Assembly (NCBI RefSeq): GCF_042657365.1 | Contig: NZ_JBHSKT010000011.1 | Coordinates: 46,244 to 110,243, forward strand | Direction: 5' to 3' | Source of the DNA: Adhaeribacter_A terreus | Lineage (GTDB): Bacteria > Bacteroidota > Bacteroidia > Cytophagales > Hymenobacteraceae | DNA length: 64,000 nucleotides | Shown here: one piece after another, positions 1-8,712 of the stretch | Numbering within the stretch: the first letter of the stretch is position 1 | Layout of the letters: each line of letters starts with the position of its first letter | Notes under the pieces: model-generated | Seen by the model: the letters and a program-made list of their open reading frames with translations, nothing else | What the model was told of the DNA's origin: nothing | Database searches by the model: none | Made by a program: the position numbers and the translations under genes

Positions 1-140
1 AAACCGTAGTGCATTTTGCGGTTATCGTAATTCGGGAGATTTTTTCCGAAAATTTTCTGCTCTTTCTGTGCAAAAGCAGTGGTAGAAAACAGTAGGAAAA
101 AGAAGCAAAAAACTACTTTATAGCGGTGTAAATTGAACAT
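1..140 (-). CDS. porT: PorT, type IX secretion protein (partial, 5' end only)
   Basis: The first 46 codons of a leftward gene run off the window edge. The start ATG (138-140) lies inside the end of ubiE, in another frame, giving a 28-base overlap. The N-terminus is a clear signal peptide (RYKVVFCFFFLLFSTTAFA, cleavage before Q), followed by NLPNYDNRKMHYGF. That segment resembles the start of the mature PorT barrel, an outer-membrane component needed for type IX secretion and gliding in Bacteroidota, and PorT commonly sits next to ubiE in this phylum. The identification rests on this short segment and on context; the barrel itself is outside the window. Confidence 0.75.
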   Translation of the reverse strand, partial: MFNLHRYKVVFCFFFLLFSTTAFAQKEQKIFGKNLPNYDNRKMHYG

Positions 141-835
141 ATTCCGAAGGTAAGTGACTGCCATTGTGTTTGCTTAAATCCTACTTTATCCAGAATTCCC
201 AGAAAAGATCTTCCATCCGGAAAAGCCTGCACCGATTCCGGCAGGTAAGTATAAGCGCTCTGGTCTTTGGAGATCATTTTTCCGAAAACCGGCAGAATAT
301 TTTTAAAATAAAAGTTATACGCTTGTTTCATCGGGAAAGCCGTAGGCTTCGAAAACTCCAGTATAACGACGCGCCCCCCCGGTTTTAGTACACGATTCAT
401 TTCAGAAAGTCCTTTTTCCAGGTTTTCGAAATTGCGCACGCCAAAAGCACAGGTAATTGCGTCAAAAGAGTTAGCCTCAAACTGCAGATTCTCCGAATCG
501 CCGGAAAGAAGCTCGATCTTATTTGAAAGCCCTTTTTTCTGCATTTTCTCGCGGCCCACAGCCAGCATGCCTTCCGAAATATCCACGCCGGTAACTTTAT
601 CCGGATCTACTTTCAGCGCTTCAATGGCCAGGTCGCCGGTACCGGTGGCAATATCCAGAATTTGTTTGGGCTTACTTTTTTGCAGCAAAGCTATAGCCTT
701 TTTGCGCCAGTAAATATCCACGCCGGCACTTAAGAAATGGTTCAGGAAATCGTATTTGCCTGCAATACTGTTAAACATTTGCGCCACCTGGTTCTTTTTC
801 GAATCAGAGGCATCTTTATACGGAACTACCGCCAT
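113..835 (-). CDS. ubiE: Demethylmenaquinone methyltransferase UbiE/MenG
   Basis: A 240-residue class I SAM methyltransferase of normal family length. It methylates demethylmenaquinone to menaquinone, the last step of the respiratory quinone pathway. The SAM-binding glycine loop is DIATGTGDLA (about 61-70), followed by the acidic GVDISEGML strand and the post-motif KPGGRVVILEFSKP. The family signature around DQSAYTYLPESVQAFPDG is present near the C-terminus. It is cytosolic and membrane-associated. It overlaps porT at its 3' end, so the two are probably one transcript. Confidence 0.95.
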   Translation of the reverse strand: MAVVPYKDASDSKKNQVAQMFNSIAGKYDFLNHFLSAGVDIYWRKKAIALLQKSKPKQILDIATGTGDLAIEALKVDPDKVTGVDISEGMLAVGREKMQKKGLSNKIELLSGDSENLQFEANSFDAITCAFGVRNFENLEKGLSEMNRVLKPGGRVVILEFSKPTAFPMKQAYNFYFKNILPVFGKMISKDQSAYTYLPESVQAFPDGRSFLGILDKVGFKQTQWQSLTFGICSIYTAIK

Positions 836-907
836 GGGCTAAAATTTGCTTGAAGCACAAAAATACTATTCCCTTAACTACAATTGCTAAAATATGTTGT
901 AAAAAAA

Positions 908-934
908 ACGGGCTAAACTTTTGGTTTAGCCCGT
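908..934 (-). terminator. Rho-independent terminator
   Basis: Perfect 11-bp stem (acgggctaaac / gtttagcccgt) with a 5-base loop, followed on the minus strand by eight T residues. It closes the leftward gene ending at 962 and insulates ubiE-porT. Confidence 0.85.
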
Positions 935-961
935 TTTGGGGTTTTGCGTGTTACTTACCGC

Positions 962-3157
962 TTATTTTGCAGGCTCGGTTTCAGACTTATATTTCTGTTT
1001 GTCGTCTTCGCCGTTTTTAATTTTGCCCTTGGTTTTAATTTCACCGTCTGGCTCGATCTCGATCTTCTGCTCGTTTTTACCGTTCTCGATCTTGATCTTG
1101 GTTTCGCCGGACTTAGAAGTTTTTACTTTCATTGTCCCGTTTTCCATTACGCCTTGTACCGGAGTAATATTCTGCTGGGTAGCACCTCCTTTTTTAATTG
1201 CGGCACCACCACCGGTAGTACTGCGACTTGGCTGGTTCAGTACAATAAACTCGGTACGGCGGTTCAGCTGCATGTTTTCAGGAGAATCGTTTTCTGCAAC
1301 CGGGCGACGTTCGCCGTAGCTTACAGTTACCATCCGCGCCTGAGAAATACCTTTCTTACGCAGGTATTCATAAGCAGCTTTTGCACGGTTTTCGCCTAAT
1401 ACCATGTTGTATTCATCAGTGTTACGACTATCGCAGTGACCTTCCAGCGAGATATTTACCTGTGGATTTGCTTTCAGAACCGCTGCAATATTATCAAGCT
1501 CTTTTACAGATTCCGGACGCAGTTTATACTTGTCGGTATCGAAGTAAATATTTTTGAACTTCATTGCTCTGGCTACCATCGAAGAGTCTTCGTAAGGCAC
1601 GTAGAAATTCTTGATAATAGTTGTAGTATCGTTGGTTACAACCGGTACGTCAAATTCTTCTGTAGTAATGTTTTTACCATCTTTGGTAACCACTACTGAA
1701 TATTTACGGCCTGAAAGTACATTCACACTGTAGTTTCCTGAATCTGGTTTGGTAATATCGCGGTAGCTGATGGCTCTTTTATCGGCAGTCTGGCTGTTAA
1801 ATACCAGTTCAACACCCGGAATAGTAGAGCTGTCGCGCATAGAGAACACCTGGCCGGCAATAGTTACGTTGCGAATGTAGTTGATGGTGTAGATATCTTT
1901 TTCGCCGTAGCCGCCAATGCGGTAAGAAGAAAGATAAGCGTAGCTGCCATCCGGGCTCAAACGGTAGTAGGTGTCATCATCCGGCGTGTTTACCGGGTAA
2001 CCCATATTCACTGGTTTGGTCCATTTGCGGGCTACTGAATCGTATTTCGTCACGAAGATATCGTAACCACCCATGGTATTATGGCCACGCGATGAGAAAT
2101 AAAGCGTTTTGCCATCTTTGCTCAGGTACGGGCTATCGTCGTCGTATGGGGTATTAATGGTATTGCCAATAGAAACCGGTTTACCCCAGTCGCCACCTTC
2201 GGCACGTTGAGATACATAAATATCCAGGTCACCATTCTCGTTGTAGTGCGAAGTAGAGAAATACATGGTACGGCCATCCGGCGTAATGTAAGCGTCGCTT
2301 TCAAAGGCTTTGGTGTTGATGTTGTTGTTCAGTTTTTTTGGGGAAGTCCAGTTGCCATCAACTTTTTCAGCATAGAAAATATCACCGTTCTCATCCTGAC
2401 GATACATTAATAGTTTAGTATCGTTATCGAAAACCTGGATAGAAGCATCGTGGCCTTTACCGTTAAGCGAGCTGCTCAAAGAACGTGGTTGCTCCCACTC
2501 ATCCGGACCTAAACGCTTGGCTTCAAAAATATCTTCGAAATACTCACCGTCAGCAGCAGTCTGTCCACCAGTAACAGCCTCGCCACGCGAAGTGAAGAGT
2601 AAATAAGAATCGTCAGCAGTAATTACCGGGCTATGTTCAGAGTATTGTGAGTTGATGGTCGGGCCCATGTTCTTCACAAAAATATCTTTCGGTTTATTGA
2701 AAAGATCTTTTGCGTTTCTGCTCTGCTGGATCAACAAAGCTATTTCAGCTTTACGGGTATCCTTTTTCTTTTTCAGCGTGGCATCGTAGGCTTTGTAATG
2801 CGTGATCGCATCGTCGAAACGATAATTGATATGATCTACACGACCTAACCAGTATTCTACATCCTTCGAAACTTTCGGTTTCAGCTTCTGCGCTTTGTAG
2901 ATATAATCGCTGGCTTTTTCCTTATCGAAGGCCATGTAGCTAACGCCGGCCCGGAAAAGGGCAGTTTCGTTATCGGGTTCCTTGGCCAATACTTTTTCAT
3001 AAAAAGGAAGGGCTGCGCGGTAATTCTCATTTTCGAAAAACTTATTGCCATCCTTCATAAGCTTGCGGGTACTCTGTGCAAATGCCGAAGCCGTAGCACA
3101 AAGGGTAAGCACGAAAAGGAAAGTAGTCTTTCTGAGTATTCTGACTGCGTTATCCAT
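962..3157 (-). CDS. PorE-like TPR/PD40/CRD/OmpA envelope protein
   Basis: 731 residues. It has a signal peptide (cut after ASAFAQ), TPR-like helices (about 30-150), a PD40/WD40-like propeller (about 185-440, with repeated DDDSPYLSKDGKTLYFSSRGHNTMGG-type blades), a carboxypeptidase-regulatory-like beta domain (about 445-520) and a C-terminal OmpA peptidoglycan-binding domain (about 545-655, LEGHCDSRNTDEYN and NRRTEF). This order is the one described for PorE of the type IX secretion system. A Lys/Glu-rich tail of about 75 residues follows the OmpA domain and is absent from the paralogue. The role is probably anchoring an outer-membrane complex to peptidoglycan. Many Bacteroidota carry several such proteins, so PorE identity is not certain. 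Confidence 0.85.
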   Translation of the reverse strand: MDNAVRILRKTTFLFVLTLCATASAFAQSTRKLMKDGNKFFENENYRAALPFYEKVLAKEPDNETALFRAGVSYMAFDKEKASDYIYKAQKLKPKVSKDVEYWLGRVDHINYRFDDAITHYKAYDATLKKKKDTRKAEIALLIQQSRNAKDLFNKPKDIFVKNMGPTINSQYSEHSPVITADDSYLLFTSRGEAVTGGQTAADGEYFEDIFEAKRLGPDEWEQPRSLSSSLNGKGHDASIQVFDNDTKLLMYRQDENGDIFYAEKVDGNWTSPKKLNNNINTKAFESDAYITPDGRTMYFSTSHYNENGDLDIYVSQRAEGGDWGKPVSIGNTINTPYDDDSPYLSKDGKTLYFSSRGHNTMGGYDIFVTKYDSVARKWTKPVNMGYPVNTPDDDTYYRLSPDGSYAYLSSYRIGGYGEKDIYTINYIRNVTIAGQVFSMRDSSTIPGVELVFNSQTADKRAISYRDITKPDSGNYSVNVLSGRKYSVVVTKDGKNITTEEFDVPVVTNDTTTIIKNFYVPYEDSSMVARAMKFKNIYFDTDKYKLRPESVKELDNIAAVLKANPQVNISLEGHCDSRNTDEYNMVLGENRAKAAYEYLRKKGISQARMVTVSYGERRPVAENDSPENMQLNRRTEFIVLNQPSRSTTGGGAAIKKGGATQQNITPVQGVMENGTMKVKTSKSGETKIKIENGKNEQKIEIEPDGEIKTKGKIKNGEDDKQKYKSETEPAK

Positions 3158-3613
3158 GTTGTAAGTGGTTAATTTGTAGCGTGTACGTTTAATAGAGTAT
3201 TTATTTAAAAATTTATGAAATGACCTTTATAATCTCCTATACTATTAATACAACATATAGGTTATAATATATATAAAAAAACTATCCTTATGCATGCAAG
3301 AATACATAAAAGCAACTGCTTTTGCACATTTTCAACCAGAAAAGGTATATGTAGTGCACAGCATTCTGCCTACGTTACTACATTCCGGCTGATTTGGTTA
3401 CTATTTTTTAGCTACTAATTCTTATTTTCCTGCCAACATACTCTTACCAAATTAAGGCTCAGGCAATTAAAAACGGTAGGGTTTAGCACCAAAAAACTCA
3501 AACCCCGATAGGAAACCAGATTCTGCACCCGCAAATAACAGGCCAAATATATTTCAAATAGTCTATATTAGATATTTATTTATCCACAAACCCTGGAGTT
3601 TCCCGTTTAGGAT
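3158..3613. other. Intergenic region
   Basis: About 450 AT-rich bases between the two OmpA-family genes. Apart from one dispersed-motif copy (3469-3498) I see no gene, hairpin or clear TANNTTTG promoter. Confidence 0.6.
3469..3498 (+). repeat. Dispersed AAAACGSTA motif, copy 1
   Basis: Consensus read from all copies: AAAACGSTAKSS, then TTT(T), about six variable bases often ending RGCT, then AAAAA(G/C)T(C), about 30 bp. This copy has core CGGTAGGG and lies between the two PorE-like genes. See findings for the family as a whole. Confidence 0.85.
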
Positions 3614-5581
3614 CTATTTGTGGAGCACTTTAAATTCGGTGCGGCGGTTTTGTTTCCGGCCGTTTTCTGTTTTATTGGAGGCTATTGGTTTTTGGGCTCC
3701 AAAGCCTACCGCTTTTAATCGTTCAGTTGCTATTCCTTTTTCTTTCAGGTAATTCACAACTGCCTGCGCACGTTTCAGCGATAAAGCCTGGTTATAGGCA
3801 GCACTGCCGCGACTATCGGTATGCCCCGAGATCTCTACGCTCAGCCCTGCATTCTCTTCCATCAGATCGTACAAGCGGCTCAATTCATCGCGGGAGCTTG
3901 CCGTAAGTTTATCGCTGTTGTATTCGAAGAAAAGATTGTTGAGCACCAGCTTCGCTCCTGTTTTTATTTTCTTCAGTGCAAAGTTTTTTGCCAGCGTATC
4001 GCGTGCGAAGCTTTCCGGTAAGATCAGGTTTTCTGTTGCATAAAAATAACCTTCTTTCCGGGCTACCAAGCTATATTTTTTTCCTTTCGTTACCACAAAC
4101 TGGTATCCGCCGGAAAGGCTATCGGCATTGGCGTAAACCGGACTATCCAATTGATTTTGCTCGGTTAGCACCAATTGAGCAGCCAACGGCGATCCCAATC
4201 CTGCTTCTGTAACTTTTCCCCGAAGCGTAATGGTTTGTACGGCCGGTTTAGCAGCAGCTACCAAAGTATCTTTCATTGGGAACGGTTCCGGCTCGGCTAC
4301 GGCCAATAAAGAATCGGTTGCAATTGCGCTGCGGAAAGTAACCGCGTAAATATCTTTTTCCCCGACACTACCAACCCGGTCGGAACTGAAAAAGCCCTGG
4401 TTTCCGTCAGAAGTAGTTACCAGGTAAATATCATCGAAGGGCGAATTTATAGGAAAACCGAGGTTACGGGCTTTGCTCCAGGTAATGCCTTCTGAATTAG
4501 AGCTGAAAAGATCGTAGCCGCCCATGCTGTTGTGCCCGCGCGAACTGAAATACAAGGTCATCCCGTCGGCCGATACAAATGGAGCATCTTCATCGTATTC
4601 GGTATTAATATTCGAACCAAGGTTCATCGGTTCGCTCCAGCTACCATCAGGTTGGCGCAACGTTATATACAGATCCAGGCCACCGAAACCATCGTAGCGA
4701 TCGCTGGCAAAAAAGGCGTATTGATTGTCGGCAGTTATAAAAATGGACGGTTCGTAAAACTCCGAATTTATTGGTTCCGGCATTTCTTCTGGCTCGCCCC
4801 ACGTAGAGCCGTTACGTTTCATTTGGTATATATCGCCGCCGTTTTCGAACCTGTATATATAAAGTGTATTGCCATCGGCAGAAATTCCGGCGGCTGCATC
4901 GTGATCTGAAGTATTTACAGGTTTTGGAAAAGCCTGGGGAGCAGACCAGTTCTGGCCATCGAATTCAGAAAAATAAATGTTTTCGTCGGGATTTTTCTTT
5001 GCTTGCGCCTGACGGCTGGAAGTAAAGATCAGCGATTTATCGTTATTGAAAAGGATCGGACCATGATCGGATGCGGCAGAATTCAAAGCGTTTGTGATCT
5101 GATGAACTTCGGCAGAAATGGGCTGCGCTCTCAAATTCTGACCTGAGATACATTCCGTGATCTTTTTATTCAAGTTTCCTATTTCAGTCTCGTTCCTTTT
5201 ATTGGTTTTTGCCAGTGCCGCCTGGTATTGGGTTATGGCTTCGTCGAAATTACCGTTAAGCTGGTAAGCCTGCGCCAGGTTCAATGTATATTCCGGGCGA
5301 TATTCTGGCGCGTGTTTTGTAGCCTTTTGTAAAACCGGAACGGCCTTATGCGGTTGTTTGAATTGCAGATACAGTAAACCAAGGCGGTAGTTCACTTTAA
5401 TGTTATCGGGCTGGGCGGCAAGGGCCTGCTCGTAAAGCGAAAGTGCTTTTTCCGATTCATCTCTGAAGAAAGCTTTGTCGGCTTTAGCAATTATTTTTTT
5501 GGGGCTTTGAGCCTGACTTTGAGCCACAGCGGAAAACCATAGGCAAAAAGCCAGAAAAAGTACGCGACGCAAAATTTTCAT
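3614..5581 (-). CDS. TPR/PD40/OmpA envelope protein, second paralogue
   Basis: 655 residues from the ATG at 5579-5581, chosen because the signal peptide (MKILRRVLFLAFCLWFSAVA, cut near AQSQAQ) starts there; an upstream in-frame ATG would add a charged leader. Domain order matches the neighbour: TPR-like helices (about 20-140), PD40 propeller (about 165-420), a regulatory-like beta domain (about 455-530) and OmpA (about 545-655; EISGHTDSRGSAAYNQ, NRRTEFKVL). It ends right after the OmpA domain and lacks the Lys/Glu tail. It was probably derived by tandem duplication. It is a lipid-free periplasmic or outer-membrane-associated protein binding peptidoglycan; its partners are unknown. Confidence 0.85.
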   Translation of the reverse strand: MKILRRVLFLAFCLWFSAVAQSQAQSPKKIIAKADKAFFRDESEKALSLYEQALAAQPDNIKVNYRLGLLYLQFKQPHKAVPVLQKATKHAPEYRPEYTLNLAQAYQLNGNFDEAITQYQAALAKTNKRNETEIGNLNKKITECISGQNLRAQPISAEVHQITNALNSAASDHGPILFNNDKSLIFTSSRQAQAKKNPDENIYFSEFDGQNWSAPQAFPKPVNTSDHDAAAGISADGNTLYIYRFENGGDIYQMKRNGSTWGEPEEMPEPINSEFYEPSIFITADNQYAFFASDRYDGFGGLDLYITLRQPDGSWSEPMNLGSNINTEYDEDAPFVSADGMTLYFSSRGHNSMGGYDLFSSNSEGITWSKARNLGFPINSPFDDIYLVTTSDGNQGFFSSDRVGSVGEKDIYAVTFRSAIATDSLLAVAEPEPFPMKDTLVAAAKPAVQTITLRGKVTEAGLGSPLAAQLVLTEQNQLDSPVYANADSLSGGYQFVVTKGKKYSLVARKEGYFYATENLILPESFARDTLAKNFALKKIKTGAKLVLNNLFFEYNSDKLTASSRDELSRLYDLMEENAGLSVEISGHTDSRGSAAYNQALSLKRAQAVVNYLKEKGIATERLKAVGFGAQKPIASNKTENGRKQNRRTEFKVLHK

Positions 5582-5805
5582 GTTATCAATTTTCATCCAA
5601 AATACTTTCAGGCACACTGCCATTTAGGCCGGTTCAATTTGCAGATAAAAAACCGAAATTAACAACAGATTTTCGCCGTTCAATAAAAAAAACAATTATG
5701 TTACTAAATAAATTCGTACAGGGTTCCGGATATTGAAATTTAATAATGCCGCCGGATTTGAGTAAGTTTGCGGCGGCTAACCTGCCTCACCTATTTTTTT
5801 GTGCC

Positions 5806-6408
5806 ATGATCATTAAAGATGCCCAGTTTATTTCCAGTAATACCCAGGTAGATAAATGCCCGCAAACGAACCTGCCGGAATATGCCTTCATTGGCCGTTC
5901 CAACGTGGGTAAATCGTCGCTCATAAACATGCTTACCAACCGCAATAAACTGGCAAAAACTTCTTCTTTTCCTGGCAAAACGCAGCTTATAAACCATTTC
6001 CTGATCAACGAATCGTGGTACCTGGTCGATCTGCCGGGCTACGGCTGGGCCAAAGTAAGCAAAGACAGCCGCGAAAAATGGGGCAAAATGATCAGGGCTT
6101 ATATGCGGCTGCGCACCAACCTGATCTGCGTATTCGTACTCATCGATTCCCGGCACGAGCCACAGGCTTCTGACCTAGAATTTATTGAGCTTTTAGGTGC
6201 CCTTGAAGTACCGTTTGTGCTGGTGTTTACGAAAACCGATAAACAATCGGCTGTAAAAACCGACCAGAATATTGCAGCTTTTTCACGAAAAATGCGCGAA
6301 ACCTGGGAAGAATTGCCACAGATATTCAAAACATCTTCGGCGGAAAAAGCAGGGCGTGACGAAATTTTGGATTTTATAGACGCCACGAACAAACAAGTAT
6401 CCGAATAA
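5806..6408 (+). CDS. engB: Ribosome biogenesis GTPase EngB (YsxC/YihA)
   Basis: A 200-residue TrmE-Era-EngA-EngB-family GTPase from the ATG at 5806 (MIIKDAQFIS), which matches the usual family start; an upstream ATG would add 20 residues with no family counterpart. G1 is GRSNVGKSS (30-38), G3 is DLPGYG (75-80), G4 is TKTDK (about 140). It acts in assembly of the large ribosomal subunit. The gene stands alone, divergent from the OmpA-family gene, with about 220 bases of leader region between them. Confidence 0.95.
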   Translation: MIIKDAQFISSNTQVDKCPQTNLPEYAFIGRSNVGKSSLINMLTNRNKLAKTSSFPGKTQLINHFLINESWYLVDLPGYGWAKVSKDSREKWGKMIRAYMRLRTNLICVFVLIDSRHEPQASDLEFIELLGALEVPFVLVFTKTDKQSAVKTDQNIAAFSRKMRETWEELPQIFKTSSAEKAGRDEILDFIDATNKQVSE

Positions 6409-6475
6409 AATATTAAATTGGCATTAAAATTGGGACGTTCTGCACAAGCTCAATTCTAATAAAACCGTATTTAAC

Positions 6476-6955
6476 ATGAAAGTAAAAGTAATTCTGGCGG
6501 CCGCAGGCTTCGCTTTTTTATCGCTGAACGCCACCGCGCAAACTGATACCAAAACCAAAACAAAAGTTAAAACCGAAACCACTGCGGAAGAAAACACCCA
6601 GGGAACGCCGCAAAAATCGCCGGAACCAATTGCACCGGGTCAGGATAAAGCAGGCGGAAAAGGGGCCGATAAAGCTATTCCAATTGCGCAATACTACGAA
6701 GGTGGCCAGTCTGCCATGTACGAATTCATCAACAAGAACCTGCAATACCCGCCAATGGCCAAACGTAACCGTATTCAGGGCCAGTGCATTGTATCTGTAA
6801 CGTTAAACGCCGACGGCACTACCACCAACATGCGCATTCTGAAAAATATGGGTGCCGGCACCGGTGAAGAAGCCTTGCGCGTTGTAAGACTACTGAAATT
6901 CAATGCGCCGGGTTACAGCGTGCAATCCAGCGTTCCGGTTAATTTCAAACTTTAG
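6476..6955 (+). CDS. Secreted TonB C-terminal domain protein
   Basis: 159 residues: a signal peptide (MKVKVILAAAGFAFLSLNATAQ), a Lys/Thr/Glu-rich linker, and a TonB C-terminal domain (about 75-159; FINKNLQYPPMAKRNRIQGQ, then VSVTLNADGTTTNMRILKN). Classical TonB keeps an N-terminal membrane anchor for contact with ExbBD; here the N-terminus looks cleavable, so the protein is probably free in the periplasm. Bacteroidota have many stand-alone domains of this type and the physiological role is usually unknown. No ExbB/ExbD gene is in this window. Confidence 0.8.
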   Translation: MKVKVILAAAGFAFLSLNATAQTDTKTKTKVKTETTAEENTQGTPQKSPEPIAPGQDKAGGKGADKAIPIAQYYEGGQSAMYEFINKNLQYPPMAKRNRIQGQCIVSVTLNADGTTTNMRILKNMGAGTGEEALRVVRLLKFNAPGYSVQSSVPVNFKL

Positions 6956-7058
6956 TTTTTTAACTTCCCGAACTATTATATGATCTGAGAATTTTGCTTA
7001 ACTTGTTTCCTGGCATGCATTTTCAGATCTTAACATTTTAAATTCCTATAACGAAACT

Positions 7059-7586
7059 ATGCCTGTTGATTTAAGAGAAATTGCTTCTATTTCCGGTATG
7101 CCAGGTTTATACCGCATTTTAAGCCCTACCCGTAGCGGCGTAATTATCGAAACACTTGCCGATAATCCGGTTCGTTCGGCTGCACAGGCCAAACACCGTA
7201 TTTCGTTGTTGCACGAAATTTCCATTTACACCAACAACCCGGACGTAACGATTCCCTTATCCGATATTTTCGACAGCATCAATACGCATTATGGCGAAAA
7301 CATTCCGGTTAATGCAAAATCCTCGAACCAGGAACTGAGCGCTTTCATGGAAAAAATTCTGCCGGATTATGACCGCGAACGCGTTTATATGTCTGACATT
7401 AAGAAATTAGCCAGCTGGTATACGCTCGTAAAAAAGCACCTGCCATTTACCGAAGCAACAGCGCAACCTGAAGCGGAAGAAAAACCAGCTAAAAAAACCA
7501 AAGCCAAAGCTGAAAAAGTTGAAGCCGGCGAAGATGAAGCGAAAGCTGAAGCCAAGCCAAAGAAAACAAAAAAGTCTGCTGAATAA
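7059..7586 (+). CDS. DUF5606 family protein
   Basis: 175 residues. The N-terminal two thirds (MPVDLREIASISGMPGLYRI, then AKHRISLLHEISIYT and LSDIFDSINTHYGE) match the conserved DUF5606 family of Bacteroidota as I remember it. The last 40 residues are a low-complexity Ala/Lys/Glu tail. No signal peptide or membrane segment is seen, so it is probably cytosolic. The function is unknown. The stop codon lies inside a terminator hairpin. Confidence 0.75.
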   Translation: MPVDLREIASISGMPGLYRILSPTRSGVIIETLADNPVRSAAQAKHRISLLHEISIYTNNPDVTIPLSDIFDSINTHYGENIPVNAKSSNQELSAFMEKILPDYDRERVYMSDIKKLASWYTLVKKHLPFTEATAQPEAEEKPAKKTKAKAEKVEAGEDEAKAEAKPKKTKKSAE

Positions 7587-7594
7587 GCAGACTT
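7572..7594 (+). terminator. Terminator overlapping a stop codon
   Basis: Nine-bp stem (aagtctgct / agcagactt) with a five-base loop holding part of the TAA stop of the DUF5606 gene, then a T-run. Confidence 0.85.
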
Positions 7595-7602
7595 TTTTGT
7601 TT

Positions 7603-7632
7603 AAAAACGGTACCGTTTTGAGATGGAAAACT
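7603..7632 (+). repeat. Dispersed motif, copy 2
   Basis: Core CGGTACCG. The first 16 bases are a perfect palindrome (AAAACGGTACCGTTTT). It lies directly behind a terminator. Confidence 0.85.
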
Positions 7633-7645
7633 CTGGATTGAAATA

Positions 7646-7677
7646 AATCTCACAGCTTTTTAAAACCTGTGAGATTT
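7646..7677. repeat. Short palindrome
   Basis: Eleven-bp arms (aaatctcacag / ctgtgagattt) around a ten-base loop, between two dispersed-motif copies. Confidence 0.6.
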
Positions 7678-7682
7678 GATAA

Positions 7683-7712
7683 AAAAAACGGTATGGTTTC
7701 GGACACAAAAAC
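7683..7712 (+). repeat. Dispersed motif, copy 3
   Basis: Core CGGTATGG, with its A-tail ending 8 bases before the 3' end of the leftward barrel gene. Confidence 0.85.
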
Positions 7713-7719
7713 CCGAGCC

Positions 7720-8298
7720 TTACTCTGAATCGCCTAAATAGAAACGCAGGGTAACGAGCACGTTGCTGTTCTTAAAATGCAAGTCGTCGAGCCAGAAAAA
7801 AGAATACTGGTAGCGCGCGTTCGCCGAGAAATTGTCCCCTATCTTGTATTCAATGCCGCCAGTATAATTCAGGTCGAATTTCTCAAGATCGGCAGTACGG
7901 TCAAAAAAACCGCCGCCATCGTCCAGTTTGGCATCTATTAAATAATCGGCGGTAATTCCGGCTTGTAACGTAAAACGGGGCTGGATCTTATAATTTAATA
8001 AAACCGGCACCGAAACGTAATTTAGGCGCCATTTAAAAAACATCAGGCTATCGGAGTTGGAAGTTTTGCTTCCTTTTTGGAGCCATAAAATTTCGGGCTG
8101 AAAACTAAATTTATCAGTAATTTTAAAATTAGAACTGCCCCCGAAAACCAGACCGGCTTTATCGAACCCGCTCAACCGGTCACCGTCTATCTGCGAGGCA
8201 CTTGCCCCGATAACGATGGCATTGCGGATCTGGGCCGAAACGGTATGGCAAAACAGGAAAAAACTCAGGAACGTAAAAAGGGTAAGTACTTTTTTCAT
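7720..8298 (-). CDS. Outer-membrane beta-barrel protein (small porin-like)
   Basis: 192 residues from the ATG at 8296-8298, which opens a signal peptide (MKKVLTLFTFLSFFLFCHTVSAQ). The rest alternates aromatic and polar residues in short strands and ends in an aromatic-rich strand (VLVTLRFYLGDSE), as in the outer membrane protein beta-barrel domain (PF13568) common in Bacteroidota. The ligand is unknown. It is divergent from the small gene starting at about 8308. Confidence 0.75.
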   Translation of the reverse strand: MKKVLTLFTFLSFFLFCHTVSAQIRNAIVIGASASQIDGDRLSGFDKAGLVFGGSSNFKITDKFSFQPEILWLQKGSKTSNSDSLMFFKWRLNYVSVPVLLNYKIQPRFTLQAGITADYLIDAKLDDGGGFFDRTADLEKFDLNYTGGIEYKIGDNFSANARYQYSFFWLDDLHFKNSNVLVTLRFYLGDSE

Positions 8299-8307
8299 AG
8301 CGTAATT

Positions 8308-8610
8308 TTGAAAGAGAACCTCGACAAACAATTGCTGCAAACCATTAACCAGAATTTCGGGCTTCGGCTGCGGCGCAAGTTAATGCCGGAAAACGAATTA
8401 CTGGAACTGCTGACGCTGGCAATTGCCACTTTAATGCAAACCAACACCCAGAAACTTTTCGGCATTTTATACCGCCACGACGTGAGCGAAGCACTTTTGC
8501 GAAAAGCCCTGCTCGCTAACGATTCGCGCCAGATTGCAGAAAACGTGGCCCGGCTGGTAATTGAGCGCGAAAAACAAAAACTGGAATTCCGGCGCCGCTA
8601 CCAAAGTTAG
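8308..8610 (+). CDS. Small conserved-looking protein, unknown function
   Basis: About 100 residues, rich in Leu, Arg and Glu and probably all helical (KQLLQTINQNFGLRLRRKLM, then ARLVIEREKQKLEFRRRY). I chose the TTG at 8308 because the only upstream in-frame ATG (8245) would place the N-terminus antisense to the signal peptide of the divergent barrel gene. TTG starts are uncommon, so the true start is uncertain. No motif indicates a function. It is followed by a bidirectional terminator. Confidence 0.6.
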   Translation: MKENLDKQLLQTINQNFGLRLRRKLMPENELLELLTLAIATLMQTNTQKLFGILYRHDVSEALLRKALLANDSRQIAENVARLVIEREKQKLEFRRRYQS

Positions 8611-8656
8611 AAAAAAATAATAAGAGCCTGCCAATTAAGTTCGCCTTGCATAAAAC

Positions 8657-8690
8657 AAAAAGCGCCGGAAATTGATTTCCGGCGCTTTTT
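8657..8690. terminator. Bidirectional terminator
   Basis: Long stem (aaaaagcgccggaaat / atttccggcgcttttt) with a tiny loop and A/T runs on both sides, between two converging genes. Confidence 0.9.
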
Positions 8691-8712
8691 GCATATCTGT
8701 TATCAGAAAAAA

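Noticed and set aside
7646..7677. Possible CRISPR-like repeats among the many palindromes
   Set aside because: The repeats are single or scattered, with no regular spacing and no cas genes.
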